Source of the DNA: Chlamydia ibidis 10-1398/6
GTDB lineage: Bacteria > Chlamydiota > Chlamydiia > Chlamydiales > Chlamydiaceae
DNA: 64,000 nt
Assembly: GCF_000454725.1 (NCBI RefSeq)
Contig: NZ_APJW01000001.1
Span: forward strand, 186,001 to 250,000
Direction of reading: 5' to 3'
Shown: positions 18,823 through 27,571 of the stretch, piece after piece
Position numbering within the stretch: the first letter of the stretch is position 1
Layout: every line of letters begins with the position of its first letter
The notes under the pieces: model-generated
The model's database searches: none
The model's input: the letters and a program-made list of their open reading frames with translations, nothing else
What the model was told of the DNA's origin: nothing
Made by a program: the position numbers and the translations under genes

Positions 18823-19388
18823 AAATTTTAGCCGGAAAATATAAAGGGAAGTCTTTTAAAACATTCACAAATCATGCAGTGAGGCCTACTTGCGGGATCG
18901 TTAAGGAAGCAGTATTTAATATCTGTGCATCATATCTTGATAACTCTAGTTTTCTAGATCTTTTTGCCGGTATAGGGTCTATGGGGTTAGAGGCGTTAAG
19001 TCGTGGGGCTGCTTCTGTAACTTTTGTTGATAATTCTCCTCAGGCGGTAAGACTAATTCGAGCGAATTGCGATTTGTTATCAACAGATCTTCCTGTTTTT
19101 ATCATCAAACAAGATGTTCGTTCTGCTGTTCAACGACTTGCAAAGAAAGGCTTTTCTTTTGATCTTATCTATGTTGACCCGCCTTATAATTTAGACAATA
19201 ACTATATATCTTCAATTTTATCAGACATTGTCTCAGGTAAGCTATTAGATGATCAAGGTATGTTATTCTTAGAGAATGCATCTGTTGATCCGATTGAAGT
19301 CGCGGGATTATATCTCAAGAATAGGAGGAAATTAGGGGGCACATTTCTATCGGAATATCTTTCTTGTTGTTCTCAGGAATTAAACTAG
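18819..19388 (+). CDS. rsmD: 16S rRNA (guanine(966)-N2)-methyltransferase RsmD
   Basis: 189 aa. The SAM-binding motif is FLDLFAGIGSMGLEALSRGA (residues 45-64) and the amino-methylase catalytic motif is YVDPPYN. The N-terminal segment KILAGKYKGKSF and RPTCGIVKEAVFN are typical of RsmD. It methylates G966 of 16S rRNA during 30S assembly. It starts at a GTG that overlaps the preceding stop. 175 nt of A+T-rich sequence without a gene follow. Confidence 0.95.
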   Translation: MKILAGKYKGKSFKTFTNHAVRPTCGIVKEAVFNICASYLDNSSFLDLFAGIGSMGLEALSRGAASVTFVDNSPQAVRLIRANCDLLSTDLPVFIIKQDVRSAVQRLAKKGFSFDLIYVDPPYNLDNNYISSILSDIVSGKLLDDQGMLFLENASVDPIEVAGLYLKNRRKLGGTFLSEYLSCCSQELN

Positions 19389-19563
19389 TTTATCATTAAT
19401 AAGTTATATTTCTGTGAAACTATATCTAAAACTTTTTTAATTTTGGATATAACGAATAATGATTTTCGTAATTATGAACATTGGAACACGCCACTAGATA
19501 AAAATTTCTTTTCTAGAATATGATGCGAAAAATAGGGCTGGAAAATCCGAGGCGTAAGTTGTT

Positions 19564-20316
19564 GTGAAAATCAGATCTTTCTGTAAGCTAAGTTTTTTGC
19601 CTTTTCTTTGTTTATTATTTCTACTCGTGTCTAGCTGTTCTAGGGAGGGTAGGGAAGAAACTGTCGGAAGAGATACTACATGGTTCCCTAAACAATTTGG
19701 TATCTATACAGCCAGTATTAATGGGTTCCTTAACGATCTCGTTTCAGAGATCAATTATAAGGAAAGTCTAAACATCACCATCGTTAACCAAGATTGGGTT
19801 CACTTATTCGAAAATTTAGATGATCGAAAGACGTCAGGAGCTTTTACATCAATTTTCCCAACTGCGGAGATGTTAGATCACTATCAGTTTTCCGAACCTA
19901 TTCTAATGACAGGACCGGTGCTGGTAGTATGTGAAGATGCCCCCTACAAGTCTTTAGAAGATCTTCGTGGTAAGCTTATTGGTGTCTATAAATTTGATTC
20001 TTCAGTTTTGGTTGCTCAGGATGTCCCAGAAGCAGTTGTTGTTCCCTACCAACATGTTCCTGTTGCCCTAGAGGCTTTAACGTCACATTGTTATGATGCT
20101 TTATTAGCTCCTGTTATTGAGGTGTCAGCGTTGATTGATACAGCCTACAGAGGAAGACTCAAAATTATTTCCCCTCCTCTAAACCAAGAAGGTTTGCGAT
20201 TGGTTGTCTTAAGAGACAACAAAAATGATTTGATAGAAGGTTTTAATTCTGGCTTATTAAAAATTAAGCGTTCCGGAAAATACCAAGCGATTAAGCAGCA
20301 ATATCGTCTCCCTTAG
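19564..20316 (+). CDS. ABC-type amino-acid-binding lipoprotein (CT486/FliY-like)
   Basis: 250 aa starting at a GTG. Residues 1-25 are a lipoprotein signal: charged start MKIRSFCK, hydrophobic core, and lipobox VSSC with C25. The rest has the fold pattern of family 3 solute-binding proteins: LNITIVNQDWVHLFENL, the FSEPILMTGPVLVV strand, and SLEDLRGKLIGVY. It should bind a small polar solute such as an amino acid in the periplasm for an ABC transporter; no permease or ATPase lies next to it. A GAGG lies 13 nt upstream, rather far. Its end overlaps the end of hemH by 4 nt (tail to tail). Confidence 0.82.
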   Translation: MKIRSFCKLSFLPFLCLLFLLVSSCSREGREETVGRDTTWFPKQFGIYTASINGFLNDLVSEINYKESLNITIVNQDWVHLFENLDDRKTSGAFTSIFPTAEMLDHYQFSEPILMTGPVLVVCEDAPYKSLEDLRGKLIGVYKFDSSVLVAQDVPEAVVVPYQHVPVALEALTSHCYDALLAPVIEVSALIDTAYRGRLKIISPPLNQEGLRLVVLRDNKNDLIEGFNSGLLKIKRSGKYQAIKQQYRLP

Positions 20317-21272
20317 GTTTTAATTAAGTTGTGGTAAGAAGTTATTGGCGAGCCAGTTATAATTCTAATAAGATAGTCTATCCATAGGGGAGAACTATAA
20401 ATTGCTGGCAGTCGCAGTGCACGATAGCCTCGTTTATCGAGTATAGGCAGATACTCTTCTTCTATCTCATATAAGGTTTCTATATGATCAGAGATGAACC
20501 CAAATGGGATTATAATAATGTTACGCTTCTTGGTGTGTAGTGTTTTACAGATATGTTTAGTTGAAGGTTGCAGCCATTTCCCTGGACCAAATTTGGATTG
20601 GTAGCAGAGATATGATTCCATATCACCTAAGTTATTTATCAGAGATTTGAAGGATTTTTCGCATTGCATATCATAGGGATCTCCGTTGCGAATATAGCGT
20701 AATGGCAGACCGTGTGCTGAAAATAATAAACAGCAGTCTTTGTTACTGATTTCATGGGTTAGTAGAAATTGCTGAATATGCTTTACCATTACCGATATGT
20801 AACTAGGGTGATTCCCAAATTGTGCTATCCAAGAAATATTGTGTTTTTTTGCGTGAGTATGAAAAAATTTTACGATGCTCCCTGTAACAGCATAGGTAAA
20901 ATGGGGAAACATAGGAACGCCTATAATTTGTCTATTCTCCTCAAGTCGAGAAAGAGATTGTAGGGTTGTTTCGTGTGTGTCTGGAAGATAACGGTGGAAG
21001 GGTATTACAGGGCAGAGCAATCGATCTTCTAGCTGTTTAGCGAGACACTCGGTATCTTGATATATCGGAGATTTACCACCGATGTGCAAGTATTGCAGAG
21101 TAACTTTAGGCGATCTTCGTCTTGCAATAAAAGAAAATAATTTTTTGTGTAAGCTGGGAGGGAGGAAATTGCCTGTTACACATGAATCTGTAAGCAGGGA
21201 AACTAGAAAGTTTTCTACATCTTTTTGATGACGCGGACCACCAAAGTTTGCTAATAAATAGGCTGGACGCAT
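20313..21272 (-). CDS. hemH: Ferrochelatase
   Basis: 319 aa, the common bacterial length. The N-terminal YLLANFGGPRHQKDVENFL pattern matches ferrochelatases. The catalytic histidine is in LLFSAHGLPLRYI (H187) and the second metal-site region is SDHIETLYEIE. The FGPGKWLQPST loop is also conserved. It inserts ferrous iron into protoporphyrin IX, the last step of heme synthesis. No transmembrane helix is evident. It is divergent from the gene at 21414, so its promoter should lie in 21273-21413. Confidence 0.95.
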   Translation of the reverse strand: MRPAYLLANFGGPRHQKDVENFLVSLLTDSCVTGNFLPPSLHKKLFSFIARRRSPKVTLQYLHIGGKSPIYQDTECLAKQLEDRLLCPVIPFHRYLPDTHETTLQSLSRLEENRQIIGVPMFPHFTYAVTGSIVKFFHTHAKKHNISWIAQFGNHPSYISVMVKHIQQFLLTHEISNKDCCLLFSAHGLPLRYIRNGDPYDMQCEKSFKSLINNLGDMESYLCYQSKFGPGKWLQPSTKHICKTLHTKKRNIIIIPFGFISDHIETLYEIEEEYLPILDKRGYRALRLPAIYSSPLWIDYLIRIITGSPITSYHNLIKT

Positions 21273-21413
21273 GGCTGTGGCAAGGTAACAGTTTTTATGT
21301 AGGAGAGAATGGTTCTAGTTTGAATTAACAAGACGGGCTTGATATTCAGACTGCCGAATTAAAACAATTAATAGCATAATTTCCTAGAAAATTATCATAG
21401 GTTTATGAAGTAG

Positions 21414-22418
21414 ATGCAACTACACAATGTTCAGTTGAATTTGGAAGCTTTATGCAAAAGGGTTCACCAGCGATTGCGTAAGTACCTCACTGGACAAGTA
21501 CTATTCACATCTGTTTGCATAGCACTGATGTGTGCCGAATTAGGGATATTCCTGTATTTTTTCCTATTTTCTGAGAAAACTTTGGTTCCCGCGTTTTGTT
21601 TATCCTGCTTCTTTTTAACTTTTTTTCTTTTTCTTGTGGTGCGCCTGTATTTCTTATCTAAGAAGCAAGAGTTTTTCGAAAACTTGGTGTCATGGTATTT
21701 GGAGGGTGTACGTTCCTTATTGGAAGCGAAACAAAATATCATACAGGAACAAACTCGTATTGCTTCGGAGGCTACGAAGTTATCCATAGAATTACAAAAT
21801 GAAGAATACAAGTTATTATTTAGCATAGTACCTTTGCTTCCTCATCATGATTTTCTGAGAAAGTTTAGCTGTTTTTGTTTCTGGAAAGATTATTTTTTAT
21901 TTCGCGAGTGCTTATTACAAAAAGCAGTTCATGCGCATCTCAAAGTAGTCCAAACGTCACCTACAGATATGAGTGCCCATGTATCTTTGGCTGATGCCTA
22001 TGTCGCTTTATCAGGGTTATATGCTGATCCCAGAAAATATCCTGAATTTGATTCTAATTATTGGGTTCCTCCAGGGCGTTATGATGAAGAAGTGCAAGAA
22101 AAATTTTTTTCTACTTCAAGATTGGCAATAGAAGAGTTCAAGATTCTAAATGAATATGTCCCAGGAAACACTTGGGTGCATGCTCAGTTAGCCTACAGTT
22201 ACCATGATCTACAAATGCCACTTGAAGAAATTCAGGAATACGAAATGATTCTTAAACTCAAACCTGGAGATGTAGAGACTATGACAAAACTAGGGATACT
22301 CTATTTTCAGCAAGGAATGAATGCTAAAGGCTTACGTATATATGGAGAGTTAAAGAAAAGAGATTATAAGAAATCTAGAAAATTAATCAAATTTTATGGA
22401 TTAAAATACAATAGTTAG
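21414..22418 (+). CDS. Membrane-anchored TPR-like protein (CT484-type)
   Basis: 334 aa. Two strongly hydrophobic spans occur at residues 30-52 and 57-80, after a basic amphipathic N-terminus (LCKRVHQRLRKYL). The remainder is soluble and helical; residues 180-325 contain TPR-like units (SAHVSLADAYVALSGLY, TWVHAQLAYSYHDL and MTKLGILYFQQGMN). TPR domains usually hold protein partners. I know no function; by position it matches CT484. The next gene begins at or just after its stop, so they are likely co-transcribed. Confidence 0.85.
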   Translation: MQLHNVQLNLEALCKRVHQRLRKYLTGQVLFTSVCIALMCAELGIFLYFFLFSEKTLVPAFCLSCFFLTFFLFLVVRLYFLSKKQEFFENLVSWYLEGVRSLLEAKQNIIQEQTRIASEATKLSIELQNEEYKLLFSIVPLLPHHDFLRKFSCFCFWKDYFLFRECLLQKAVHAHLKVVQTSPTDMSAHVSLADAYVALSGLYADPRKYPEFDSNYWVPPGRYDEEVQEKFFSTSRLAIEEFKILNEYVPGNTWVHAQLAYSYHDLQMPLEEIQEYEMILKLKPGDVETMTKLGILYFQQGMNAKGLRIYGELKKRDYKKSRKLIKFYGLKYNS

Positions 22419-22462
22419 TGTTTGCTTTATGTCAGTGTTCTTTTAATTTCTACCTTATTTTT

Positions 22463-22795
22463 ATGGACAGACCCTACATTAACCGCCAAGTTTCCCTCCA
22501 GGTTGGCTTATGCAATAGGCTTTGTATATCATGGAAAGCAAGATTTTCTGTGCGCGCTCGTTACGAAATCGCGAGCATGATTGCTATCCTGGGTTTTGTG
22601 GTCTCTCTATGCGGTTCAGGAGCTGTATATGCCAGTTTTACTAATTGCATCATCTCAAGTTCTTTTATTGCGATTTGCAGCTCTCTAGGGATAGCCCCAG
22701 TTCCGGTTGCAATTTTATCTTTGGCTGTAGGCCTGGTAATCCTATTTTCTGGTATTTACTTATTACCCAGACAAAAGGATGAGATCTTACTGTGA
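22463..22795 (+). CDS. Small membrane protein with paired hydrophobic segments (CT483-type, Inc-like)
   Basis: 110 aa from the ATG at 22463; a GTG at 22418, overlapping the upstream stop, would add 15 residues. The N-terminal third is basic (MDRPYINRQVSLQVGL). It is followed by two hydrophobic stretches separated by a short turn (ASMIAILGFVVSLCGSGAVY, then VPVAILSLAVGLVILFSGIY). This bilobed hydrophobic pattern is typical of chlamydial inclusion membrane proteins, and CT483 has, I believe, been listed among predicted Incs. It has no cytosolic coiled coil. It is probably co-transcribed with the TPR-like gene. A stem-loop follows. Confidence 0.72.
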   Translation: MDRPYINRQVSLQVGLCNRLCISWKARFSVRARYEIASMIAILGFVVSLCGSGAVYASFTNCIISSSFIAICSSLGIAPVPVAILSLAVGLVILFSGIYLLPRQKDEILL

Positions 22796-22833
22796 TATCA
22801 GGAGATTGTTATTAAGCAAGGTGATTTGCTGAC

Positions 22834-22856
22834 AAACAGGGGGTGTCCCCCTGTTT
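22834..22856. terminator. Stem-loop between convergent genes
   Basis: AAACAGGGGG (22834-22843) pairs perfectly with CCCCCTGTTT (22847-22856) around a 3-nt loop, giving a strong GC-rich 10-bp stem. It lies between the stops of the membrane protein (22795) and the small lipoprotein (22878), so it could serve both strands. Neither side has a T-run. Confidence 0.7.
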
Positions 22857-22877
22857 CTATAGAAGAGAGAAAATTTA

Positions 22878-23039
22878 TTAACTTTCTGAAGACTCAGAAC
22901 TGCCATTGCTCTCTTCTGTTCCATTTTCTTCTGTTGTTGATGTTGTTGTTACTTCCTCTGTTTTTTCAGAAGGCTCACAAGCAATAGCGCTTTGTCCTGC
23001 AGCAGCAGCGAGAAGAAGAGCAAAGATTAATTTTTTCAT
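22878..23039 (-). CDS. Small acidic Ser/Thr/Glu-rich lipoprotein
   Basis: 53 aa from the ATG at 23039, which has an AAGGAG ribosome site 8 nt upstream; a longer frame to 23072 is unlikely. The signal peptide is MKKLIFALLLAAAAGQSAIAC, broken here as MKKLIFALLLAAAAGQ plus SAIAC, with a clear lipobox AIAC at C21. The mature part is only about 33 residues and almost entirely Glu, Ser and Thr (EEVTTTSTTEENGTEES). It is probably an outer or inner membrane lipid-anchored peptide. I recognise no family. A stem-loop follows its stop. Confidence 0.72.
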   Translation of the reverse strand: MKKLIFALLLAAAAGQSAIACEPSEKTEEVTTTSTTEENGTEESNGSSESSES

Positions 23040-23999
23040 ATATTTCTCCTTTGTTAGTACTCCGAAAACCACTCAAAAACCTTTCTAACGATAAACGCAG
23101 AAAATATGTCGTGAATGTCCGAAGTATAAAGATTTACAACAAATGTATGAAAAAACATGGATAATAGGCAATTAAAAAACCAAACTATTTTATCCAGGTT
23201 CTTTCTATTTTGCTTATTTTTAAGGGAAAGAAATATTATACTTGCGGCTCTTTTTTTTAAGAAAAATAACCCCCAATTTAATGTGTAGGAAGGATTTGGG
23301 TAAGTCTGATCGCACTAATTCTTTGCGATCAGTGGTCTTAGGGTATTGTCCAGATAAAATTCGTGTGTGGTAGTAATGCGTGCAAAAGTATTTTGGGAAA
23401 CTTCTTACTTTTCATATGCAGCATCCAAGTATTTAGATTTTTGGTGAAGTAGTTACAGTAGGGTAGTAGAGACCCTAAAAAAGTAATGGGTGTTGTTCAC
23501 GCTAACATTTATAGGGTTCATCACAGTTACTATGAAGTTAAGGTAAAGTGTTTTTTTCTGAGAGAAGTAGGGAATTTTTTCAAATTCTGATTGCTCAATA
23601 TTTTTTTAGATGTTTTTCTTTAACATTGCTGTTTGGGCAGCTTTGTGCTGTGGGTCTTCTGTTGCTTAATTCTATGAAGAATTTTTTTATTAGAGACATA
23701 GGGAAGCGCGATTTTCTATAATATAGGCATCGTAGTTGGTGTGTTGTAGGCGATCTTTCTAAAGTAAATAGCGAAAGTGTTGTAGGCCTAAACAAGTAGT
23801 AATGCCATTTTGCAATGCACATTTTCTTTCTTCTCATGGGCGGTGCTATAAGCTAGGAGTTAGATTTGCTCTTATAGAGTGGCGTATAGCAAAAAAGAAA
23901 ATAACTGAGGATATAGGGGCTTGAAAAGTGAGTAACTTATAAAGAACAAGCTTGGATTTAGTGATTTCTTGTTACTCGTTTTTTAGGGATCAGTTTTGT
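23040..23999. other. 960-nt gene-poor gap before oppA, possible decayed gene
   Basis: This is by far the longest gap in the window. It contains an 8-bp stem (CTGATCGC 23306-23313 with GCGATCAG 23325-23332). A protein-like frame from 23486 (MGVVHANIYRVHHSYYEVK) stops at 23590; a different frame immediately beyond reads a hydrophobic FFRCFSLTLLFGQLCAVGLL segment, as a frameshifted gene would. A TATAAT is at 23717-23722 with a GACA-containing -35-like sequence 18 nt upstream. No tRNA, rRNA or known structured RNA is evident. Confidence 0.4.
23486..23716 (+). pseudogene. Possible decayed small membrane-protein gene
   Basis: An ATG at 23486 opens 34 codons, ending at the TGA 23588-23590. Starting from the overlapping frame near 23587, a second stretch encodes LIAQYFFRCFSLTLLF, then GQLCAVGLLLLNSMKNFF and a short charged tail, ending near 23716. 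Joined by a frameshift, the two would make a roughly 75-residue protein with one membrane segment. The composition is suggestive but I know no intact homologue, so this is a weak call. Confidence 0.25.
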
Positions 24000-26105
24000 A
24001 TGAGTAAAAAGTACATAGTTGACAGAATTTTAAAGGTGGTTGTTGTTGCCTCTCTAATTTTGTTGTATTGGTCTTCTGACCTGCTAGAAAGGGATATCAA
24101 ATCATTGAAAGAAAGTATAAGAGATGTTCAGGAGGATATTCAGGAAGTGCTTCGTGTTGTGAAGCGCAATAATTCTTTGCATTTATCCAGTATCTCCCAA
24201 CTACCTTCTTCTAGGCCTGATGTTGGAAGTAATCAAGATCACGACTACCCTAACTTGTTGTCGACCGATCCGTACATAAAAAACACTTTGCCTAGGTTAT
24301 TAGGAGAGGGATTTGTCCCAAAAGGGATCTTACGTACAGCACACGTAGGGAAGCCAGATAATTTAAGCCCATTTAACGGCTATGCTCATATTCGTAGGCT
24401 TTATGATCTCTGTGTCCCAGGATTAGCAGAACCTCATACCGGTAAGTATGAAGATTTTTCTCCGGGATTGGCTTTAAGAATTGAGGAGAGAACTGTAAAT
24501 GACGGTTCTGGAGATAAAGAATTCCATGTTTATCTACGTCCCGACGTGTATTGGGTGGGAATAGATCCCACGCTCTTCCCAAAACATGTAGAGTTATCCG
24601 AAGAGTTTTTATGCCCACATCTTGTAACTGCACATGACTTCAAGTTCTTCTATGATGCAGTTATGAATCCTTATATAGCAGAGATGCGTGCTGTTGCTTT
24701 GCGGTCATGTTTCGAAGATATAGTTTCTTTTACTGTCGAAAATGATCTGAAGTTTGTAGTGCGATGGAGAGCTCATACTGTTGTTAATTCATCTGGTCAG
24801 GAAGAAAAAAAAGTTCTGTATGCAGCTTTTATGAATACTTTAGATCTTCAACCTCTTCCTCGTTTTGTGTACCAATACTTTCCTAATGGTGAGAAGATCA
24901 TTAAGGATGATAGCGATCCCGATGTTTATCGTACGGATTCTGTTTGGGCCCAAAATTTTTCCAGCCATTGGGCGATGAATTATCTAGTTAGCTGTGGCCC
25001 GTTCTATTTTGCTGGCATGGATAATGAAAAGATTATTTTTGTGCGTAATCCTGACTATTACGATCCGCACGCAGCTTTGGTGGAAAGACACTGTATCTAC
25101 ATTAAAGATAGTGTAGATTCTTTGTTCCAAGATTTTAAAGCTGGAAAGATTGATATTGCGCAATTGCCAGCTAGTCATGTGGATAACTTAGCTGGGTTTA
25201 TGAAAAGTTCCGCTTATAAAAAAATGGCCTCTAGGGGAGAAGCGATTTGTGAATTAATAGCCCCAGATCGTTCCTACGCATATATTGGTTGGAATTGTCA
25301 TTCTGTATTTTTTGAGAACCGAGATGTCCGACGCGCTATGAATATGATCATTGATCGAGAAAGAATCATCGAACAGTGTTTGAATGGGCGTGCTTGCACA
25401 ATCAGTGGGCCATTTTCTCCACATTCTCCTTCGTATAACCGGGAGATAGAGGGTTGGCACTATTCTCCAGAGGAAGCTGCGCAAATTTTAGATGAAGCAG
25501 GGTGGATAGATCGTGACGGTGATGGAATTAGAGAGAAAATTATTGATGGTACAGTAATTCCTTTTCGATTTCGCTTGTGTTATTATGTTAAGAGTATAGT
25601 TTCTCGCACAATTTGTGAGTATATTGCTACTGTGTGTCGAGAAGTCGGAGTTGAGTGCAATCTATTAGGGTTAGACACAGCGGATTTGTCACAAGCATTT
25701 GAGGAAAAGAGTTTCGATGCCATGCTGACGGGATGGTGCTTAGGATCTCCTCCTGAAGATCCTAGGGCTCTCTGGCATTCTGACGGAGCTAAGGAAAAGG
25801 GGTCAGCCAACTTAGTCGGTTTCCATAATGATCATGCTGACCGTATCATTGAAGAGTTAAGCTATGAATATGATACCAAAAAACGCCTAGAGCTTTACCA
25901 CCGTTTTCATGAACTAATACATGAAGAGGCTCCTTACGCATTTTTATTTTCACGCAATTACTCTCTAGTCTACAGAGATTACATTAAAAATATTTTTGTC
26001 CCTAGGGAAAGGACTGACTTAATTCCCGGTGCTCAAGATGAGACAGTCAATTATGCTAGAATATGGCTAGACAAGAAGGAGGCTGAGTGCTCGGATATAT
26101 CTTGA
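24000..26105 (+). CDS. oppA: Oligopeptide-binding protein OppA
   Basis: 701 aa from the ATG at 24000; a TTG at 23952 would extend it by 16 residues. The N-terminus is a membrane anchor or signal (DRILKVVVVASLILLYWSSD) without a lipobox cysteine, followed by a short coiled coil (ERDIKSLKESIRDVQEDIQE). The rest is the family 5 periplasmic substrate-binding fold, including NPDYYDP, NRDVRRAMNMIIDRERI and SSAYKK segments. It is larger than the usual 540 aa. It captures peptides for import through OppB and OppC, which follow directly. An AGGGA lies 12 nt upstream of the ATG. Confidence 0.9.
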   Translation: MSKKYIVDRILKVVVVASLILLYWSSDLLERDIKSLKESIRDVQEDIQEVLRVVKRNNSLHLSSISQLPSSRPDVGSNQDHDYPNLLSTDPYIKNTLPRLLGEGFVPKGILRTAHVGKPDNLSPFNGYAHIRRLYDLCVPGLAEPHTGKYEDFSPGLALRIEERTVNDGSGDKEFHVYLRPDVYWVGIDPTLFPKHVELSEEFLCPHLVTAHDFKFFYDAVMNPYIAEMRAVALRSCFEDIVSFTVENDLKFVVRWRAHTVVNSSGQEEKKVLYAAFMNTLDLQPLPRFVYQYFPNGEKIIKDDSDPDVYRTDSVWAQNFSSHWAMNYLVSCGPFYFAGMDNEKIIFVRNPDYYDPHAALVERHCIYIKDSVDSLFQDFKAGKIDIAQLPASHVDNLAGFMKSSAYKKMASRGEAICELIAPDRSYAYIGWNCHSVFFENRDVRRAMNMIIDRERIIEQCLNGRACTISGPFSPHSPSYNREIEGWHYSPEEAAQILDEAGWIDRDGDGIREKIIDGTVIPFRFRLCYYVKSIVSRTICEYIATVCREVGVECNLLGLDTADLSQAFEEKSFDAMLTGWCLGSPPEDPRALWHSDGAKEKGSANLVGFHNDHADRIIEELSYEYDTKKRLELYHRFHELIHEEAPYAFLFSRNYSLVYRDYIKNIFVPRERTDLIPGAQDETVNYARIWLDKKEAECSDIS

Positions 26106-27571
26106 AGAGACTGACATTGATACCCCTTACTCTATTTGTCATTGTTTCTGTTAATTTTCTGATTTTAAACGCAGCTCCCGGTGATATAGTTGAAGATCAC
26201 GGCTTAGATGGGCATGGTGAGGCAGGAAAAAGTGATAAGCTGCGTACATATAAAGGCCCGGATCGTTATTTGCAGTTTCGAGAGCATTATGGTTTGACCT
26301 TGCCAGTATTTTTTAATACCCGTCCGCACATATCACATAAAAAAGTACAACTTGGGATTCAAAATCTTTTAGACGCGTCAAAAAATAAAAACCAAGGTGG
26401 TCCTGCTTTTTCGACGCTTAAGATATATTGGGGAGACCGCGCTAAGTTTATCATGCCAATATTGTTGTTTGAGGCTAGTGATGTTTCTAAATCTGTTCCC
26501 TATCGGCATATCGCTGCTGATTTATTTATTCGTGGTGGTATTCGTCAAGGTATTGTAGGTTGTGACCTAAAGCCAGAACAAAGTTTATATAATAAGGAAG
26601 TAGCTTCTTCTAATGCTTTATTAGTTAAACAATTATCAGAAGTAGATATCGATAGGAAGGTGTCTGTTTTGAAAGAGTGGTTTAACCAACAAGGTGGAAT
26701 TGACTACTTTTCTTACTCTACTAAAAATTTATTGAGAGTGTTTTTTTCTGAGACGAGGTTTGTCCGCTATTTATCTCGAATTGTGCATTTAGATTTTGGC
26801 ACTCTTCGTAATGATCCCCATAAAACAGTGATTTCTGAAGTAGCTAAACGTGTACGTTCCTCTCTGGTCCTTTCTATTTTACCAATGATTGTAGTCTTCG
26901 TATTGTGCCAAGTTTTTGGTATGATTATGGCGTTAAATCGAAATAATTGGTTAGATCACTCTTTAAATTTTGTTTTTCTAATTTTCTTTTCTATTCCCGT
27001 ATTTGTTGCTGTTCCTTGGATTATTGATAACTTTGTTATAAATAAAACAATCCCATTTACGTCCATGCCTATGCCTCATAGTGGGCTATCGTCTTCTCCT
27101 GAGGTTTTTAGTCAGCTTAGCTCTGGTGGTAAGTTGTTAGATGTATTAACGCACTGCTTTTTTCCTTTTTGTGCAGTGAGTTACGGTGCTTTTGCTGCCC
27201 AATCACGGTTGAGTCGTTCGATTTTTTTAGAAATTTTAAACGAAGATTATATTTATGCTGCGCGTGCTAGAGGAATTTCACGATACGATATTCTTGTGAA
27301 ACATGTTGGTAAGAATGCTTCGGCAGCATTGATAACATCATTAGCATCATCTTTAGGGACATTGTTAGGTGGCGCTTTAGTTGTTGAAACTTTATTTGAT
27401 ATCGATGGTTTCGGGAAGTTTTTCTATAATGCTATTCTCAATAGAGATCATAATGTAGTTCTCTTTTCTGTATTGATGGGGTCTATGATATCCCTTATCG
27501 GTTATCTCATCGGTGATATCTGTTATGTGCTTTTAGACCCCAGAGTTCGTTTAGAAAACAGGGAGGTGTAA
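26087..27571 (+). CDS. oppB: Oligopeptide ABC transporter permease OppB, enlarged
   Basis: 494 aa, starting at a GTG within the end of oppA (19-nt overlap). The first membrane span (LKRLTLIPLTLFVIVSVNFL) and the PGD motif after it are typical of OppB. The typical protein is about 306 aa; the extra sequence, about residues 45-245, lies between span 1 and the core and should be on the outer face. The C-terminal core has the EAA-type cytoplasmic loop ILNEDYIYAARARGISRYDI. The five further spans follow. It is a pore subunit of peptide import. The oppC ribosome site overlaps its end. Confidence 0.92.
   Translation: MLGYILKRLTLIPLTLFVIVSVNFLILNAAPGDIVEDHGLDGHGEAGKSDKLRTYKGPDRYLQFREHYGLTLPVFFNTRPHISHKKVQLGIQNLLDASKNKNQGGPAFSTLKIYWGDRAKFIMPILLFEASDVSKSVPYRHIAADLFIRGGIRQGIVGCDLKPEQSLYNKEVASSNALLVKQLSEVDIDRKVSVLKEWFNQQGGIDYFSYSTKNLLRVFFSETRFVRYLSRIVHLDFGTLRNDPHKTVISEVAKRVRSSLVLSILPMIVVFVLCQVFGMIMALNRNNWLDHSLNFVFLIFFSIPVFVAVPWIIDNFVINKTIPFTSMPMPHSGLSSSPEVFSQLSSGGKLLDVLTHCFFPFCAVSYGAFAAQSRLSRSIFLEILNEDYIYAARARGISRYDILVKHVGKNASAALITSLASSLGTLLGGALVVETLFDIDGFGKFFYNAILNRDHNVVLFSVLMGSMISLIGYLIGDICYVLLDPRVRLENREV

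Noticed and set aside
23306..23332. Stem in the oppA-upstream gap as a known structured RNA
   Set aside because: I looked for tmRNA, RNase P and SRP RNA motifs here and saw none.
23595..23837. 80-residue minus frame in the oppA-upstream gap
   Set aside because: No ribosome site, no family resemblance, and a composition like translated intergenic A+T-rich DNA.
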